This document shows positions 26,013 to 34,882 of a stretch of 64,000 nt of DNA, piece by piece. A program made the translations under genes and the position numbers. Below the pieces are notes generated by a model, which saw only the letters and a program-made list of their open reading frames with translations, made no database searches and had not been told where the DNA came from. Positions within the stretch are counted from its first letter, which is position 1; the number at the start of each line of letters is the position of its first letter. The stretch spans positions 124,001-188,000 of the forward strand of contig UBTF01000006.1 in assembly GCA_900468285.1 (NCBI GenBank), written 5' to 3'. This DNA is from Hyphomicrobiales bacterium. Its GTDB lineage: Bacteria; Pseudomonadota; Alphaproteobacteria; Rhizobiales; Rhizobiaceae.

Positions 26013-27266
26013 ATGCGCAAATATTCGGTCTTCGCCGTCGCTCGTGAGGCTTTGCGCGGGCACAAGGGCTGGGATGCGCAATGGGCCTCTCCCGAACCAA
26101 GGGCGTCCTATGATGTCATTATCATTGGCGGTGGCGGGCACGGGCTGGGTGCGGCCTATTATCTGGCCAAGGAGCACGGCATTACCAATATTGCGGTTCT
26201 GGAAAAGGGCTGGATCGGTGGCGGAAACAGCGGGCGCAACACAACCATTATCCGCTCCAATTATCTCTATGAAGAGAGCATGGATATTTACGAGCATTCC
26301 CTGAAGCTGTGGGAAGGCTTGAGCCAGGATCTCAATTACAATGTGATGTATTCGGCGCGCGGCGTGATGATGCTGTCGCACAATGTGCATGACCAGCAGA
26401 GCTTCAAGCGCCACATCAATGCCAACCGTCTTTACGGCATCGACAATGAATGGCTGACACCGGAACAGGCGAAGGCCTACTGTCCGCCGCTCGATATTTC
26501 CGCCAATGCCCGTTATGCCATCAACGGTGCAGCGCTTCAGCGCCGTGGCGGCACGGCGCGGCATGATGCCGTCAACTGGGGTTATGCGCGTGCGGCATCC
26601 GACCGTGGCGTTCATGTGATCCAGAACTGCGAAGTGACCGCCATCCGGCGCGGGCCTGACGGTGCGGTGACGGGTGTCGAGACGAACAGGGGCTTTATCG
26701 GTGCCAAGAAGATCGGCGTTTCAGCTGCTGGCCATTCTTCCGTCGTCATGAAGATGGCCGATGTGCGGGTGCCGCTTGCCTCCAACCCGTTGCAGGCGCT
26801 GGTTTCGGAGCCGCTCAAGCCGATTTTCCCCTGCGTGGTCATGTCCAACACGGTGCATGCCTATATTTCGCAATCCGATAAGGGCGAGCTGGTGATCGGC
26901 GCGGGCACGGACCAGTATAATTCCTATTCCCAGACCGGCGGTTTGCAGATCATCACTCACACGCTGGATGCGATCTGCGAACTGTTCCCGATTTTCCGCC
27001 GGGTGAAGATGATGCGGCAATGGGGTGGCATTACCGACAACACGCCTGACAGGTCTGCCATTCAGAGCCTGACGCCGGTGCCGAACCTCTTCCTCAATTG
27101 CGGTTGGGGCACGGGCGGGTTCAAGGCGACGCCGGGGTCTGCGCATCTCTTTGCGCATCTGATCGCACGTGGCGAGCCGCATCCCTTGGCAGCGGGGCTG
27201 ACGCTGGATCGTTTCCGCACCGGACGGCTGATCGATGAGGCGGCTGCTGCGGCGGTGGCGCATTGA
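26013..27266 (+). CDS. soxB: Sarcosine oxidase subunit beta
   Basis: FAD/FMN subunit of the heterotetrameric sarcosine oxidase, which oxidises N-methylglycine to glycine and passes the methyl group to tetrahydrofolate; cytosolic. Length, 417 residues, is normal. The dinucleotide site is DVIIIGGGGHGLGAAYYLAK (about 33-52); the covalent FMN histidine is expected in GGTARHDAVNWGYARA. AAGGAG about 10 bases before ATG 26013 sets the start, and MRKYSVFAVAREAL is the common N terminus. First gene of the sox operon; its stop overlaps the next start (TGATG). The oxidation of choline- or creatine-derived sarcosine is the usual physiological role. Confidence 0.96.
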   Translation: MRKYSVFAVAREALRGHKGWDAQWASPEPRASYDVIIIGGGGHGLGAAYYLAKEHGITNIAVLEKGWIGGGNSGRNTTIIRSNYLYEESMDIYEHSLKLWEGLSQDLNYNVMYSARGVMMLSHNVHDQQSFKRHINANRLYGIDNEWLTPEQAKAYCPPLDISANARYAINGAALQRRGGTARHDAVNWGYARAASDRGVHVIQNCEVTAIRRGPDGAVTGVETNRGFIGAKKIGVSAAGHSSVVMKMADVRVPLASNPLQALVSEPLKPIFPCVVMSNTVHAYISQSDKGELVIGAGTDQYNSYSQTGGLQIITHTLDAICELFPIFRRVKMMRQWGGITDNTPDRSAIQSLTPVPNLFLNCGWGTGGFKATPGSAHLFAHLIARGEPHPLAAGLTLDRFRTGRLIDEAAAAAVAH

Positions 27267-27670
27267 TGATGCCGGGCGCGTTTCTTGCGGCTGTTGTGGC
27301 CACTGCGCCTCTGCAGGTCAGCAAGCTTGTGCCCGAGGTGGGAGATTTCCGTATGCAGACGATCCGCAAGGCGCAGGGTGAAACCGGCTGGCCCTTTGCG
27401 GCGAATGAGGGAATTTTGCTCTGCGCGCCCGTGATTGGCGACAAGGCGGTCTATTTCGTGGCGGAAAAGGAGGATGGCGGGCAGGAAGAGCCTGTTGTTC
27501 TCAACATCAACCCCATGATGATGGCCGTCGTCAATCTCGGCAAGACCAAGGTTTTCCGCGACTTCAAGACCGTCGATGAACTGATGAACAGGCTTTATCC
27601 CTATATCACCATGGGAAAGCGCCTGTGTGACCAACCCGCCGGAACCATCGTTCCGGAAAGCTCTCTTTGA
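27266..27670 (+). CDS. Exported two-cysteine protein inside the sox operon (YebY/DUF2511-like)
   Basis: A 134-residue protein not part of the usual soxBDAG set. The N terminus is hydrophobic (MPGAFLAAVVATAPLQV), consistent with a signal peptide. The pattern GWPFAANEGILLCAP, a run of strands with VVLNINPMMMAVVNL, and the final TMGKRLCDQPAG resembles the YebY/DUF2511 family (two conserved cysteines, the second near a C-terminal helix). YebY proteins are small periplasmic proteins near copper genes in enterobacteria. The start overlaps the soxB stop by one base and soxD follows after 9 bases, so it is co-translated with a cytosolic enzyme. Function in this place is unknown. Confidence 0.65.
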   Translation: MMPGAFLAAVVATAPLQVSKLVPEVGDFRMQTIRKAQGETGWPFAANEGILLCAPVIGDKAVYFVAEKEDGGQEEPVVLNINPMMMAVVNLGKTKVFRDFKTVDELMNRLYPYITMGKRLCDQPAGTIVPESSL

Positions 27671-27679
27671 GGCAAGACC

Positions 27680-27994
27680 ATGCTGTTGATCCGTTGTCCC
27701 TATTGTGAAGATGAGCGTTCCGAGCTGGAGTTCCGCTGGGCGGGCGAGGCGCATATTGCGCGGCCTCAAAACATCTCGGCCATTTCCGACGAGGAATTTT
27801 CCGAATTTTTCTTCATGCGCGACAATGACAAGGGCATGGTGTTTGAACGCTGGCGCCATATTCACGGCTGCGGGCGCTTCTTCAATGCGGCGCGCCACTC
27901 CGTGACCGACAAGATCCATCTGACCTACAAGGCGGGTGAGCCGAAGCCGGATGAGGCGACGATCATGGCGGCAAGTGAAGGAGCGGCACGATGA
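27680..27994 (+). CDS. soxD: Sarcosine oxidase subunit delta
   Basis: Small zinc-containing structural subunit of heterotetrameric sarcosine oxidase, 104 residues. RCPYCEDERSELEF gives the CxxC pair, and WRHIHGCGRFFNAARHSVT supplies the His and Cys ligands for the zinc. Start ATG 27680 lies 9 bases past the preceding stop. Its stop overlaps the soxA start by 4 bases (ATGA), typical of this operon. Confidence 0.95.
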   Translation: MLLIRCPYCEDERSELEFRWAGEAHIARPQNISAISDEEFSEFFFMRDNDKGMVFERWRHIHGCGRFFNAARHSVTDKIHLTYKAGEPKPDEATIMAASEGAAR

Positions 27995-30948
27995 GCGGTG
28001 CTTACCGTATCAAGGGCGCTGGCCGCCTGACGCCTGCGCGCACCGCGCGGTTTACCTTCGATGGCAAGATCCACACGGCATTGCAGGGTGACACGGTTGC
28101 CTCGGCACTTCTGGCCGATGGTGTGCACCTGATTGGCCGCTCGTTCAAATATCACCGTCCCCGCGGGTTTTTATCTGCAGGGCCGGAAGAGCCGAATGCG
28201 CTGATCGATGTTTCCCGAGACAGCAGCCGCAAGCAACCGAACGTGCGCGCCACGGTGCAGGAAGTGTTCGATGGCGCGATTGTCTCGTCGCAGAACCGCT
28301 TCCCATCGCTCTCCTTCGACGTGGGAGCAATCAATGATGTCTTCTCGCCCATGTTCGTGGCGGGCTTCTACTACAAGACCTTCATGTGGCCGAGGGCTGC
28401 GTGGGACAAGCTCTATGAGCCGATCATCCGCCGTGCGGCGGGCCTTGGCAGCGCGCCGAAGGAAGGTGACAACGACCATTATGCCAGCCGCTACGCCCAT
28501 TGCGACGTGCTGGTGGCAGGCGGTGGCGTGGCCGGTTTGACGGCAGCGCTTTCCGCCGCAAAGACCGGCGCGAAGGTCATGCTGGTTGATGAGAATGCCG
28601 ACATTGGCGGTGCGCTGCGTTTCGATACTGGCGCGACGATTGATGGTCTGAACGGCTATGACTGGGCGCAGAGGACTTTGGCCGAGCTGAAAGCTATGCC
28701 GAATGTGCAGGTTTTGCAGCGCACGACAGTCTTCGGCTATTACAACCACAATTTCATCGGCCTAGACGAGCGCGTGACCGACCATCTGGCCACACCGGGC
28801 CACGAGCCACGCGAACGCCTGTGGCAGGTGCGTGCAGGTAAGGTCGTGCTGGCGACAGGTGCTATCGAGCGGCACATGGTGTTTGCCAACAATGACCGCC
28901 CCGGCATTATGCTGGCATCGGCTGCGCGCACCTATCTCAACCATTACGGTGTGGCCGTTGGCCACAATGTCGGTGTCTATACCGCGCATGACTCGGCCTA
29001 TGAGACGGCCTTCGACCTGAAGCGGGCTGGCGTCGCCATTGCCGCCATCGTGGATTGCCGCGCCAACCCGGATACGAAGCTTCTGGATGAGGCGCGCGCG
29101 CTGGGCATCGAGGTGCTGGCGGGTCATAGCGTTTATGATACGGCGGGGCGTCTGCGGGTTTCCTCCATGACGGTTGGTCGCAATGGCGGGCCATCCAAGC
29201 GCAAGATCAAGGTGGATGCGCTCATCGTTTCCGCAGGCTGGACGCCATCGGTGCATCTCTTCTCGCAATCTCGCGGCAAGCTCAAATATGACGCGGAAAA
29301 CCAGCGTTTTCTACCCGATGTGCATGTGCAGGACTGCGTTTCGATCGGTGCCTGCAACGGCACGGATGACCTCGGCGCTCTGATTGCCGAGGCGGCGAGT
29401 GCTGGCGGTGGAGGGGTGGAGTTTTCCGCCAGCAACGCGCATGCGTGGACCGGCGGCATGATTGGTGCTGCCGAAGGCGCGGGCGAACGCGACAATGTCA
29501 AGGCCTTCATCGATTTCCAGCACGATGTCTGCGCCAAGGATATCCGCCTTGCGGTGCGCGAAGGCATGCATTCCATCGAGCATATTAAGCGCTTCACCAC
29601 CAATGGCATGGCGTCCGATCAAGGCAAGATGTCCAACATGCATGGACTGGCAATCGCATCCGAGGCCTTGGGCCGCCCGCTACCGACGGTGGGTCTGACG
29701 ACGTTCCGCGCGCCCTATACGCCCGTGACTTTCGGTACGCTGGTTGGTCATTCCAGAGGCAAGCTGTTTGATCCCGCTCGCAAGACGCCGATGCATGCGC
29801 TGGAAGAGGCAGCCGGGGCCGCTTTCGAGGACGTGGGCAACTGGAAGCGTGCTTGGTTCTACCCGCGTGCTGGTGAGGACATGCACCAGGCCGTGAACCG
29901 CGAATGCAAAACGGTGCGCGAAACGGTGGGCGTGTTCGATGCGTCAACACTGGGCAAGATCGAGGTTGTCGGGCCGGATGCGGCCAAGTTCCTCAACCTG
30001 CTCTACACCAATGCCTGGGACACGCTGAAATCCGGTCGCTGCCGCTATGGCATCATGACCCGCGAGGACGGCTTCGTCTACGATGACGGTGTTGTCGGGC
30101 GTCTGGCCGAAGACCGTTTCCATGTGACGACCACGACCGGCGGTGCGCCGCGCGTGTTGCACCATATGGAAGACTATCTCCAGACGGAATTCCCGGAGCT
30201 GAATGTGTGGCTGACATCGGCCACCGAGCAATGGGCCGTGATTGCCGTGCAGGGACCGAAGGCGCGTGAGATAATCGCGCCATTGGTCGAGGGTATTGAT
30301 CTTTCGCCGGAAGCCTTCCCGCATATGGCCATTGCCGAGGGGACGATTTGCGGCGTGCCGACGCGGCTGTTCCGTGTGTCTTTCACCGGCGAACTGGGTT
30401 TCGAAATCAACGTTCCCGCCGATTTCGGCCCAGCGGTGTGGAAGGAAATTGCGCAGCGGGCTGAAGCCGTTGGCGGTTGCCTTTATGGTACTGAGACCAT
30501 GCATATTCTGCGCGCCGAGAAGGGCTATATCATCGTGGGTCAGGATACGGATGGTACCGTGACGCCAGATGATGCCGGCCTTGGCTGGGCGGTTTCCAAG
30601 AAGAAGACGGATTTCGTCGGTATCCGCGGCTTGCAGCGCCCTGATCTGACGCGGGAAGGACGCAAGCAGCTTGTGGGCCTTCTGCCGAAAAATCCGCATG
30701 ACGTGCCGGAAGAGGGTGGGCAGATCGTGGCCGATCCCAACCAGCCAAAGCCGATGACGATGCTGGGCCACGTCACATCATCCTACTGGTCTGAAAATCT
30801 CGGACGCTCCATCGCCTTCGGGCTGGTGGCCGGTGGCCGGGCGCGGATGGGTGAAACGCTTTACATTCCGCTCGCGGACAAGACGATTGCTGTTGAGGTG
30901 ACGGATATGGTGTTCTTCGACAAGGAAGGGGGCCGTATCAATGGCTGA
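27991..30948 (+). CDS. soxA: Sarcosine oxidase subunit alpha
   Basis: Large subunit, 985 residues, holding NAD+ and the folate-binding aminomethyltransferase module. The N-terminal part (RFTFDGKIHTALQGDTVASAL...FKYHRPRGFLSAGPEEPNA) is a 2Fe-2S-ferredoxin-like fold without the cysteines; next a Rossmann domain with DVLVAGGGVAGLTAALSAAK (about residue 170); then a second dinucleotide region; and from about residue 610 a GcvT-type domain (RVSFTGELGFEINVPADFG) that transfers the methylene group to tetrahydrofolate. Length normal. Starts within the soxD stop and overlaps soxG by 8 bases. Confidence 0.96.
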   Translation: MSGAYRIKGAGRLTPARTARFTFDGKIHTALQGDTVASALLADGVHLIGRSFKYHRPRGFLSAGPEEPNALIDVSRDSSRKQPNVRATVQEVFDGAIVSSQNRFPSLSFDVGAINDVFSPMFVAGFYYKTFMWPRAAWDKLYEPIIRRAAGLGSAPKEGDNDHYASRYAHCDVLVAGGGVAGLTAALSAAKTGAKVMLVDENADIGGALRFDTGATIDGLNGYDWAQRTLAELKAMPNVQVLQRTTVFGYYNHNFIGLDERVTDHLATPGHEPRERLWQVRAGKVVLATGAIERHMVFANNDRPGIMLASAARTYLNHYGVAVGHNVGVYTAHDSAYETAFDLKRAGVAIAAIVDCRANPDTKLLDEARALGIEVLAGHSVYDTAGRLRVSSMTVGRNGGPSKRKIKVDALIVSAGWTPSVHLFSQSRGKLKYDAENQRFLPDVHVQDCVSIGACNGTDDLGALIAEAASAGGGGVEFSASNAHAWTGGMIGAAEGAGERDNVKAFIDFQHDVCAKDIRLAVREGMHSIEHIKRFTTNGMASDQGKMSNMHGLAIASEALGRPLPTVGLTTFRAPYTPVTFGTLVGHSRGKLFDPARKTPMHALEEAAGAAFEDVGNWKRAWFYPRAGEDMHQAVNRECKTVRETVGVFDASTLGKIEVVGPDAAKFLNLLYTNAWDTLKSGRCRYGIMTREDGFVYDDGVVGRLAEDRFHVTTTTGGAPRVLHHMEDYLQTEFPELNVWLTSATEQWAVIAVQGPKAREIIAPLVEGIDLSPEAFPHMAIAEGTICGVPTRLFRVSFTGELGFEINVPADFGPAVWKEIAQRAEAVGGCLYGTETMHILRAEKGYIIVGQDTDGTVTPDDAGLGWAVSKKKTDFVGIRGLQRPDLTREGRKQLVGLLPKNPHDVPEEGGQIVADPNQPKPMTMLGHVTSSYWSENLGRSIAFGLVAGGRARMGETLYIPLADKTIAVEVTDMVFFDKEGGRING

Positions 30949-31489
30949 TCTCATAGTGGCAAACCGCACACTGGTTCTGGAAGGCGCTCGCGCCGGTTCC
31001 GCCAATGTTTCGATCAAGGTTGCGGCGCCCGCCTACAGGCTTTCGCTGCGCGCCAAGGCCGATGCGGTGACAGAGCTCTCGGAGGCGCTGGACATCAGCC
31101 TGCCGCAGACGCCCAAGACCTCCACCACATCAGGCCTTCGCGCCGCACTCTGGCTCGGGCCGAACGAATGGCTTGTGATCGATCAGGGCGAAAGCAACCT
31201 GATGGAAGCCTGCGCAAGCGTTACCGCCGCCCACTCCGCCACCGACGTTTCTCACCGCAACGTGGCCATGACAGTCTCTGGAGACGGTGCGGAAGCCACG
31301 CTGAACGCAGGCTGCCCGCAGGATCTGTCTCTCGATGCCTTCCCTGTGGGTGCTTGCTCGCGCACGCTGTTCGGCAAGGCCGAAGTGGTGCTTTTGCGGG
31401 TTACGGAAGATACGTTCCGGGTGGAGTGCTGGCGGTCTTTCGCAGACTATGTGTTCGGGCTGCTGGAAGAGGGCGCACGGGACGTTTGA
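30941..31489 (+). CDS. soxG: Sarcosine oxidase subunit gamma
   Basis: Structural subunit of 182 residues that contacts the alpha subunit. Landmarks are the internal WLGPNEWLVI, the RNVAMTVSGDGAEATLNAGCPQDLSLDAFP block and the C-terminal FRVECWRSFADYVFGLLEEGARD, the family's best conserved region. It overlaps soxA by 8 bases and is the last sox gene. Unlike many rhizobial clusters, no folD, purU or glyA gene follows, so the one-carbon genes that recycle the product must lie elsewhere. Confidence 0.95.
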   Translation: MADLIVANRTLVLEGARAGSANVSIKVAAPAYRLSLRAKADAVTELSEALDISLPQTPKTSTTSGLRAALWLGPNEWLVIDQGESNLMEACASVTAAHSATDVSHRNVAMTVSGDGAEATLNAGCPQDLSLDAFPVGACSRTLFGKAEVVLLRVTEDTFRVECWRSFADYVFGLLEEGARDV

Positions 31490-31546
31490 GGCGTTTTGTT
31501 GCCGACAAGCGTCAGGCAGAGGTTACGCTCCACCTGACATATTTTC

Positions 31547-32176
31547 TCAAGGTCTGGTTCCCAATGCCAGACGGCATGCCAAGCCGGTAAATACGCTCGC
31601 CAGCAAATATTGCGGCAGCTTCGGAAAACGGCTGACTGCGGAGAGCCGGTGACGGATGCTGGTGCCCAGCAGAATGACCGCACCATTCACCAGAAACCCT
31701 ATGCCATTCAGGATGCTGGCGAGGGCCACGGTCTGGATCAGCATGGAGCCATTCGGATCGATGAATTGCGGGAAGAGAGCCAGCACGAACAGTGCCATTT
31801 TCGGGTTGAGGATGTTGGTCGCCAGACCCTCGCTGAAAATGCGTTTTCCGGACAGTTTTTTAAGACCCGCCGATGGGGCAAAGGCTGAACTTTTCGAACG
31901 AATTGTCTTATATGCGAGATAGAGCAGGTAGGCGCATCCCGCCCAGCGTACGATCTCATAGGCAAGGGGCACAGTCACAAACAGCTGGGACAGACCAAGG
32001 GCTGCAGCGATTGCGTGGCAATATGTGCCCGCTGCTATTCCCGCATAGGTGAGAAAACCGGCTGAGCGGCCTTGGCTGACACTGCGTGATGCAATCAGCA
32101 GCATATCAGGACCAGGCGTTGCCGTCAGCACGACTGCGGCGGCAGAGAAGAGCATGAGGGTGGAGAAGTCCGGCAT
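31547..32176 (-). CDS. LysE-family amino-acid exporter
   Basis: Inner-membrane exporter of 209 residues, RhtB/LysE type. It starts MPDFSTLMLFSAAAVVLTATPGPDML, the family N-terminal pattern with TPGPDM; six hydrophobic segments follow and the later motif NILNPKMALFVLALFPQF is present. AAAGGAA 6 bases before ATG 32176 sets the start. It runs in the same direction as the APC permease, whose stop is 86 bases upstream, so import and export of related amino acids could be linked. Substrate unknown. Confidence 0.92.
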   Translation of the reverse strand: MPDFSTLMLFSAAAVVLTATPGPDMLLIASRSVSQGRSAGFLTYAGIAAGTYCHAIAAALGLSQLFVTVPLAYEIVRWAGCAYLLYLAYKTIRSKSSAFAPSAGLKKLSGKRIFSEGLATNILNPKMALFVLALFPQFIDPNGSMLIQTVALASILNGIGFLVNGAVILLGTSIRHRLSAVSRFPKLPQYLLASVFTGLACRLALGTRP

Positions 32177-32262
32177 GGAATTTCCTTTGAAATGGGAGCC
32201 GGAATTCCGATTTATCACCGTGGGTATGGAATGCAACCATGCCCACGGCGTATTTGCGTTCT

Positions 32263-33633
32263 TTAAACTGCTTTACGCTGCATCTTCATGAAGCTGATGG
32301 TTGCGAGCCATAGCAGCACGCCGACGAAGAGCAGTATGCCGGCGATGGAATATTGCACAGGGTCGCGGCCTGTCCATGGTCCCACGAGGAAGAAGCAGCT
32401 GGCCGCGCCAATGATGGGGACGATGGTCGGGGTGCGGAAATGCTTGTGCTCCACCTTGTCATTGCGCAGCACCAGCACCGCAATGTTGACGATGGTGAAG
32501 ACGCCGAGCAGCAGCAGCGCCGTGGTGCCGCCAAGTGCTGGCACGCCGCCTGCAAAGGCGATGAGGCCGATGGCGATGATGGATGTGAAGATGATCGCTA
32601 CATAAGGGGTCTGCCGGGCCTTGTGGACCTTGCCGAGTGCTGGCGGCAGCACGTTCTCGCGGCTCATGCCATAGATCAGGCGGCTGGCCATCATCATGTT
32701 GATAAGCGCGGAATTGGCGACAGCAAACATGGTGATGATGCCAAAAATGCCGATGGGGAAGTTGGGTGCACCGGCTGCTACCACCTTCAGCAGGGGCGTT
32801 TCGCCCTCGCCAAGCTCGGCTGCGGGAACCAGCGTGATGGCCGAGATGGCGACCAGAATGTAGATGACGCCTGTGATCGCAAGGCCGCCCAGCAGCACCT
32901 TCGGGAAGATGCGGGCCGGTTGCTTGCACTCCTCGGCCATATTGACCGAATCCTCGAACCCGACCATGGCGAAGAAGGCAAGCGTGGTGGCGGCAACGAC
33001 CGACCACATGACGCCGGTATCGCCAGCAGGCTCGAACGTCCAGACACGTGAGACATCGCCCTGACCGTTGCCGATGGCCCAGAAACCGATGCCGATGATG
33101 ATGAGCAGACCTGTCAGTTCAACGACGGTCAGAACCACATTCATCTTCACGCTTTCGCCCACCCCGCGAAAATTGATGAGCGCGATGGCCGCGATGAAGG
33201 CGATGGCGACCCCGGTGACGCCGAAGGCACCGAAATCAAAGCCGGTGACTGTCGTGAAATTGGCGGCAAAGGCGCGTGATGCCGTGGCGGCAGAGGTGAC
33301 GCCTGACGACATGACGGTGAAAGCGACCAGAAACGTGATGAAGTGCACGCCGAACGCCTTATGGGTGTAAAGTGCAGCACCTGCGGCCTTCGGGTATTTG
33401 GTGACGAGTTCCAGATAGGAGCAGGCCGTGAGCAGCGCCACGCCAAAGGCAATGAGGAAGGGAAGCCACACCACGCCCCCGACTTTTGCGGCCACCTGAC
33501 CCGTTAGCGCGTAAATGCCGGTCCCGAGAATATCACCGACGATGAACAGGAGCAGAAGCCCCGGCCCGATTACGCGTTTAAGTTCAGTTTTCGGCTCTGC
33601 TGAATCGATCGGCTGCGTTACCGGTGTTGCCAT
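32263..33633 (-). CDS. APC-superfamily amino-acid permease
   Basis: Inner-membrane amino-acid permease of 456 residues with about 12 helices. The first helix carries GPGLLLLFIVGDILGTGIYA, the unwound substrate-binding GTGIY motif of the superfamily; SYLELVTKYPKAAGAALYTH is the usual following motif. GAGGGG 8 bases before ATG 33633 supports the start. Best described as cationic or neutral amino-acid uptake; the exact substrate cannot be told. It precedes the LysE-type exporter. Confidence 0.93.
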   Translation of the reverse strand: MATPVTQPIDSAEPKTELKRVIGPGLLLLFIVGDILGTGIYALTGQVAAKVGGVVWLPFLIAFGVALLTACSYLELVTKYPKAAGAALYTHKAFGVHFITFLVAFTVMSSGVTSAATASRAFAANFTTVTGFDFGAFGVTGVAIAFIAAIALINFRGVGESVKMNVVLTVVELTGLLIIIGIGFWAIGNGQGDVSRVWTFEPAGDTGVMWSVVAATTLAFFAMVGFEDSVNMAEECKQPARIFPKVLLGGLAITGVIYILVAISAITLVPAAELGEGETPLLKVVAAGAPNFPIGIFGIITMFAVANSALINMMMASRLIYGMSRENVLPPALGKVHKARQTPYVAIIFTSIIAIGLIAFAGGVPALGGTTALLLLGVFTIVNIAVLVLRNDKVEHKHFRTPTIVPIIGAASCFFLVGPWTGRDPVQYSIAGILLFVGVLLWLATISFMKMQRKAV

Positions 33634-33894
33634 GGACGTTTCCCCTCAAGCGTGTGGTATTGAACGCAGAGCAAAAGCAGAGGTTCCCGCGACAGTGGCA
33701 TGCGGCGGTACTCGCAAGTTTGCTGTATTAACAATCATTTAAATGTGGACTGGTTTTCCTGGCCCAACCTGCTTATTGCTGGCGCGGGCCAAGCGCCTGT
33801 TGTGACGCATGCAGTCATAGATCATGCACCGCAAGCGCCACAGCATCAGGAGCAGGGGGCAAAGTGAAGCCCTCTCGCTCGATGAAAGAATGAT

Positions 33895-33911
33895 GTCTGC
33901 AATTTGCAGAC
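33895..33911. promoter_or_regulatory. Seventeen-bp palindrome just before a small membrane protein gene
   Basis: GTCTGCAA-T-TTGCAGAC, a perfect palindrome with one central base, in the 301-base divergent gap (33634-33934) and 10 bases before the GCAGGAG ribosome-binding site. It suits a homodimeric repressor. The rest of the gap shows no gene or hairpin. Confidence 0.55.
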
Positions 33912-33934
33912 GCAGAATAAGCAGGAGTATCACC

Positions 33935-34225
33935 ATGTCGAACACGAAAAACATCCTGGCTGCAGCCGTCGTTGCTGTTGTCGTCGGTGGCGGGTTCATG
34001 GCCTATGACAAGACGAGAGGCGCAGAATGGGTCGTCTCGCCCCAGGAGATTGCCGAGGCGAAGGCGCAGGGCAAGCCTGGCGTCGAGTCGCGCCCTGGCA
34101 CCGTCACCGTCCTGCCCATTCGCAGCGAAACGGCAGATGTTCTTCCGATGAAGTGGGCGCTCTATGGCTTGATTGCCGGCCTGTTGGTGTTCGTTTCCCT
34201 GCGAAAGAAGCAGAAATCTGCCTGA
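33935..34225 (+). CDS. Small membrane protein with two terminal helices
   Basis: Ninety-six residues: N-terminal helix (ILAAAVVAVVVGGGFMAYD), a polar loop of about 45 residues rich in Glu, Lys and Pro, and a C-terminal helix (WALYGLIAGLLVFVSL) followed by basic KKQK. I do not recognise a family. The polar loop should lie in the periplasm and both ends in the cytoplasm. GCAGGAG precedes ATG 33935. The palindrome directly before it suggests its own regulation. Function unknown. Confidence 0.65.
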   Translation: MSNTKNILAAAVVAVVVGGGFMAYDKTRGAEWVVSPQEIAEAKAQGKPGVESRPGTVTVLPIRSETADVLPMKWALYGLIAGLLVFVSLRKKQKSA

Positions 34226-34302
34226 TAGAAACGGCTCCGTTCGTTCCATGAGACAGCGGAGCCACATCACCTTATGCGTTTGCCTGATATCAGGCTTACG
34301 GT

Positions 34303-34791
34303 TCAATCATCCTCCGGTCGGTCTTCCGGGTTGAACTGGCTGATTGTGGTCCAGCGGGCTGTCAGGGCTGGTTTTTTCTCGTTTTCGATTTCCACCGTCA
34401 CGTCATAGGTGTTCATCAGCATAGCTGCACCGCGAAAGCGGGCCTCGGCCAGCGTGAAATGACCGCGAATGCGGGCACCGCTTTTGACCGGCGTGACGAA
34501 GTGCAGCTTTTCGAAGCCGTAATTGATGCCCATGGTCTGTTCGCGGATTTTGGGCAGGGCACTGTAATTCATCGCAGACAGCAACGACACCGTGAGGAAG
34601 CCGTGGGCGATGGTGCCGCCGAAGGGGCTTTCGGCTTTCGCCCGCTCAGGATCTGTGTGGATGAACTGGTCATCCAGGGTTGCCTTGGCAAAGGCATCGA
34701 TCATGGCCTGGTCGACCGTGATCCAGTCCGATGTTCCGACTTCGGTACCGACAAGACCTTTGACCTCGGCCAGAGAGATTTCCTTGGACAT
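34303..34791 (-). CDS. MaoC-family dehydratase (NodN-like)
   Basis: Hot-dog-fold hydratase of 162 residues, predicted to act on 2-enoyl-CoA or a related thioester. The catalytic segment DDQFIHTDPERAKAE (Asp and His) and GGTIAHGFLTVSL are the hydratase-2 motif. NodN and its housekeeping relatives share this layout in rhizobia. GAGGAACC precedes ATG 34791. It lies downstream-adjacent to glgX on the same strand (91 bases), but a link to glycogen is unlikely. Confidence 0.9.
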   Translation of the reverse strand: MSKEISLAEVKGLVGTEVGTSDWITVDQAMIDAFAKATLDDQFIHTDPERAKAESPFGGTIAHGFLTVSLLSAMNYSALPKIREQTMGINYGFEKLHFVTPVKSGARIRGHFTLAEARFRGAAMLMNTYDVTVEIENEKKPALTARWTTISQFNPEDRPEDD

Positions 34792-34882
34792 GGTTCCTCG
34801 CGACGTGGTTGCAGGCTGGTATCAGCGGGTGAAGCTTACATCCCTCTGATGAAAGAACAATTGCCTTTTTGCAGTGCAATAT

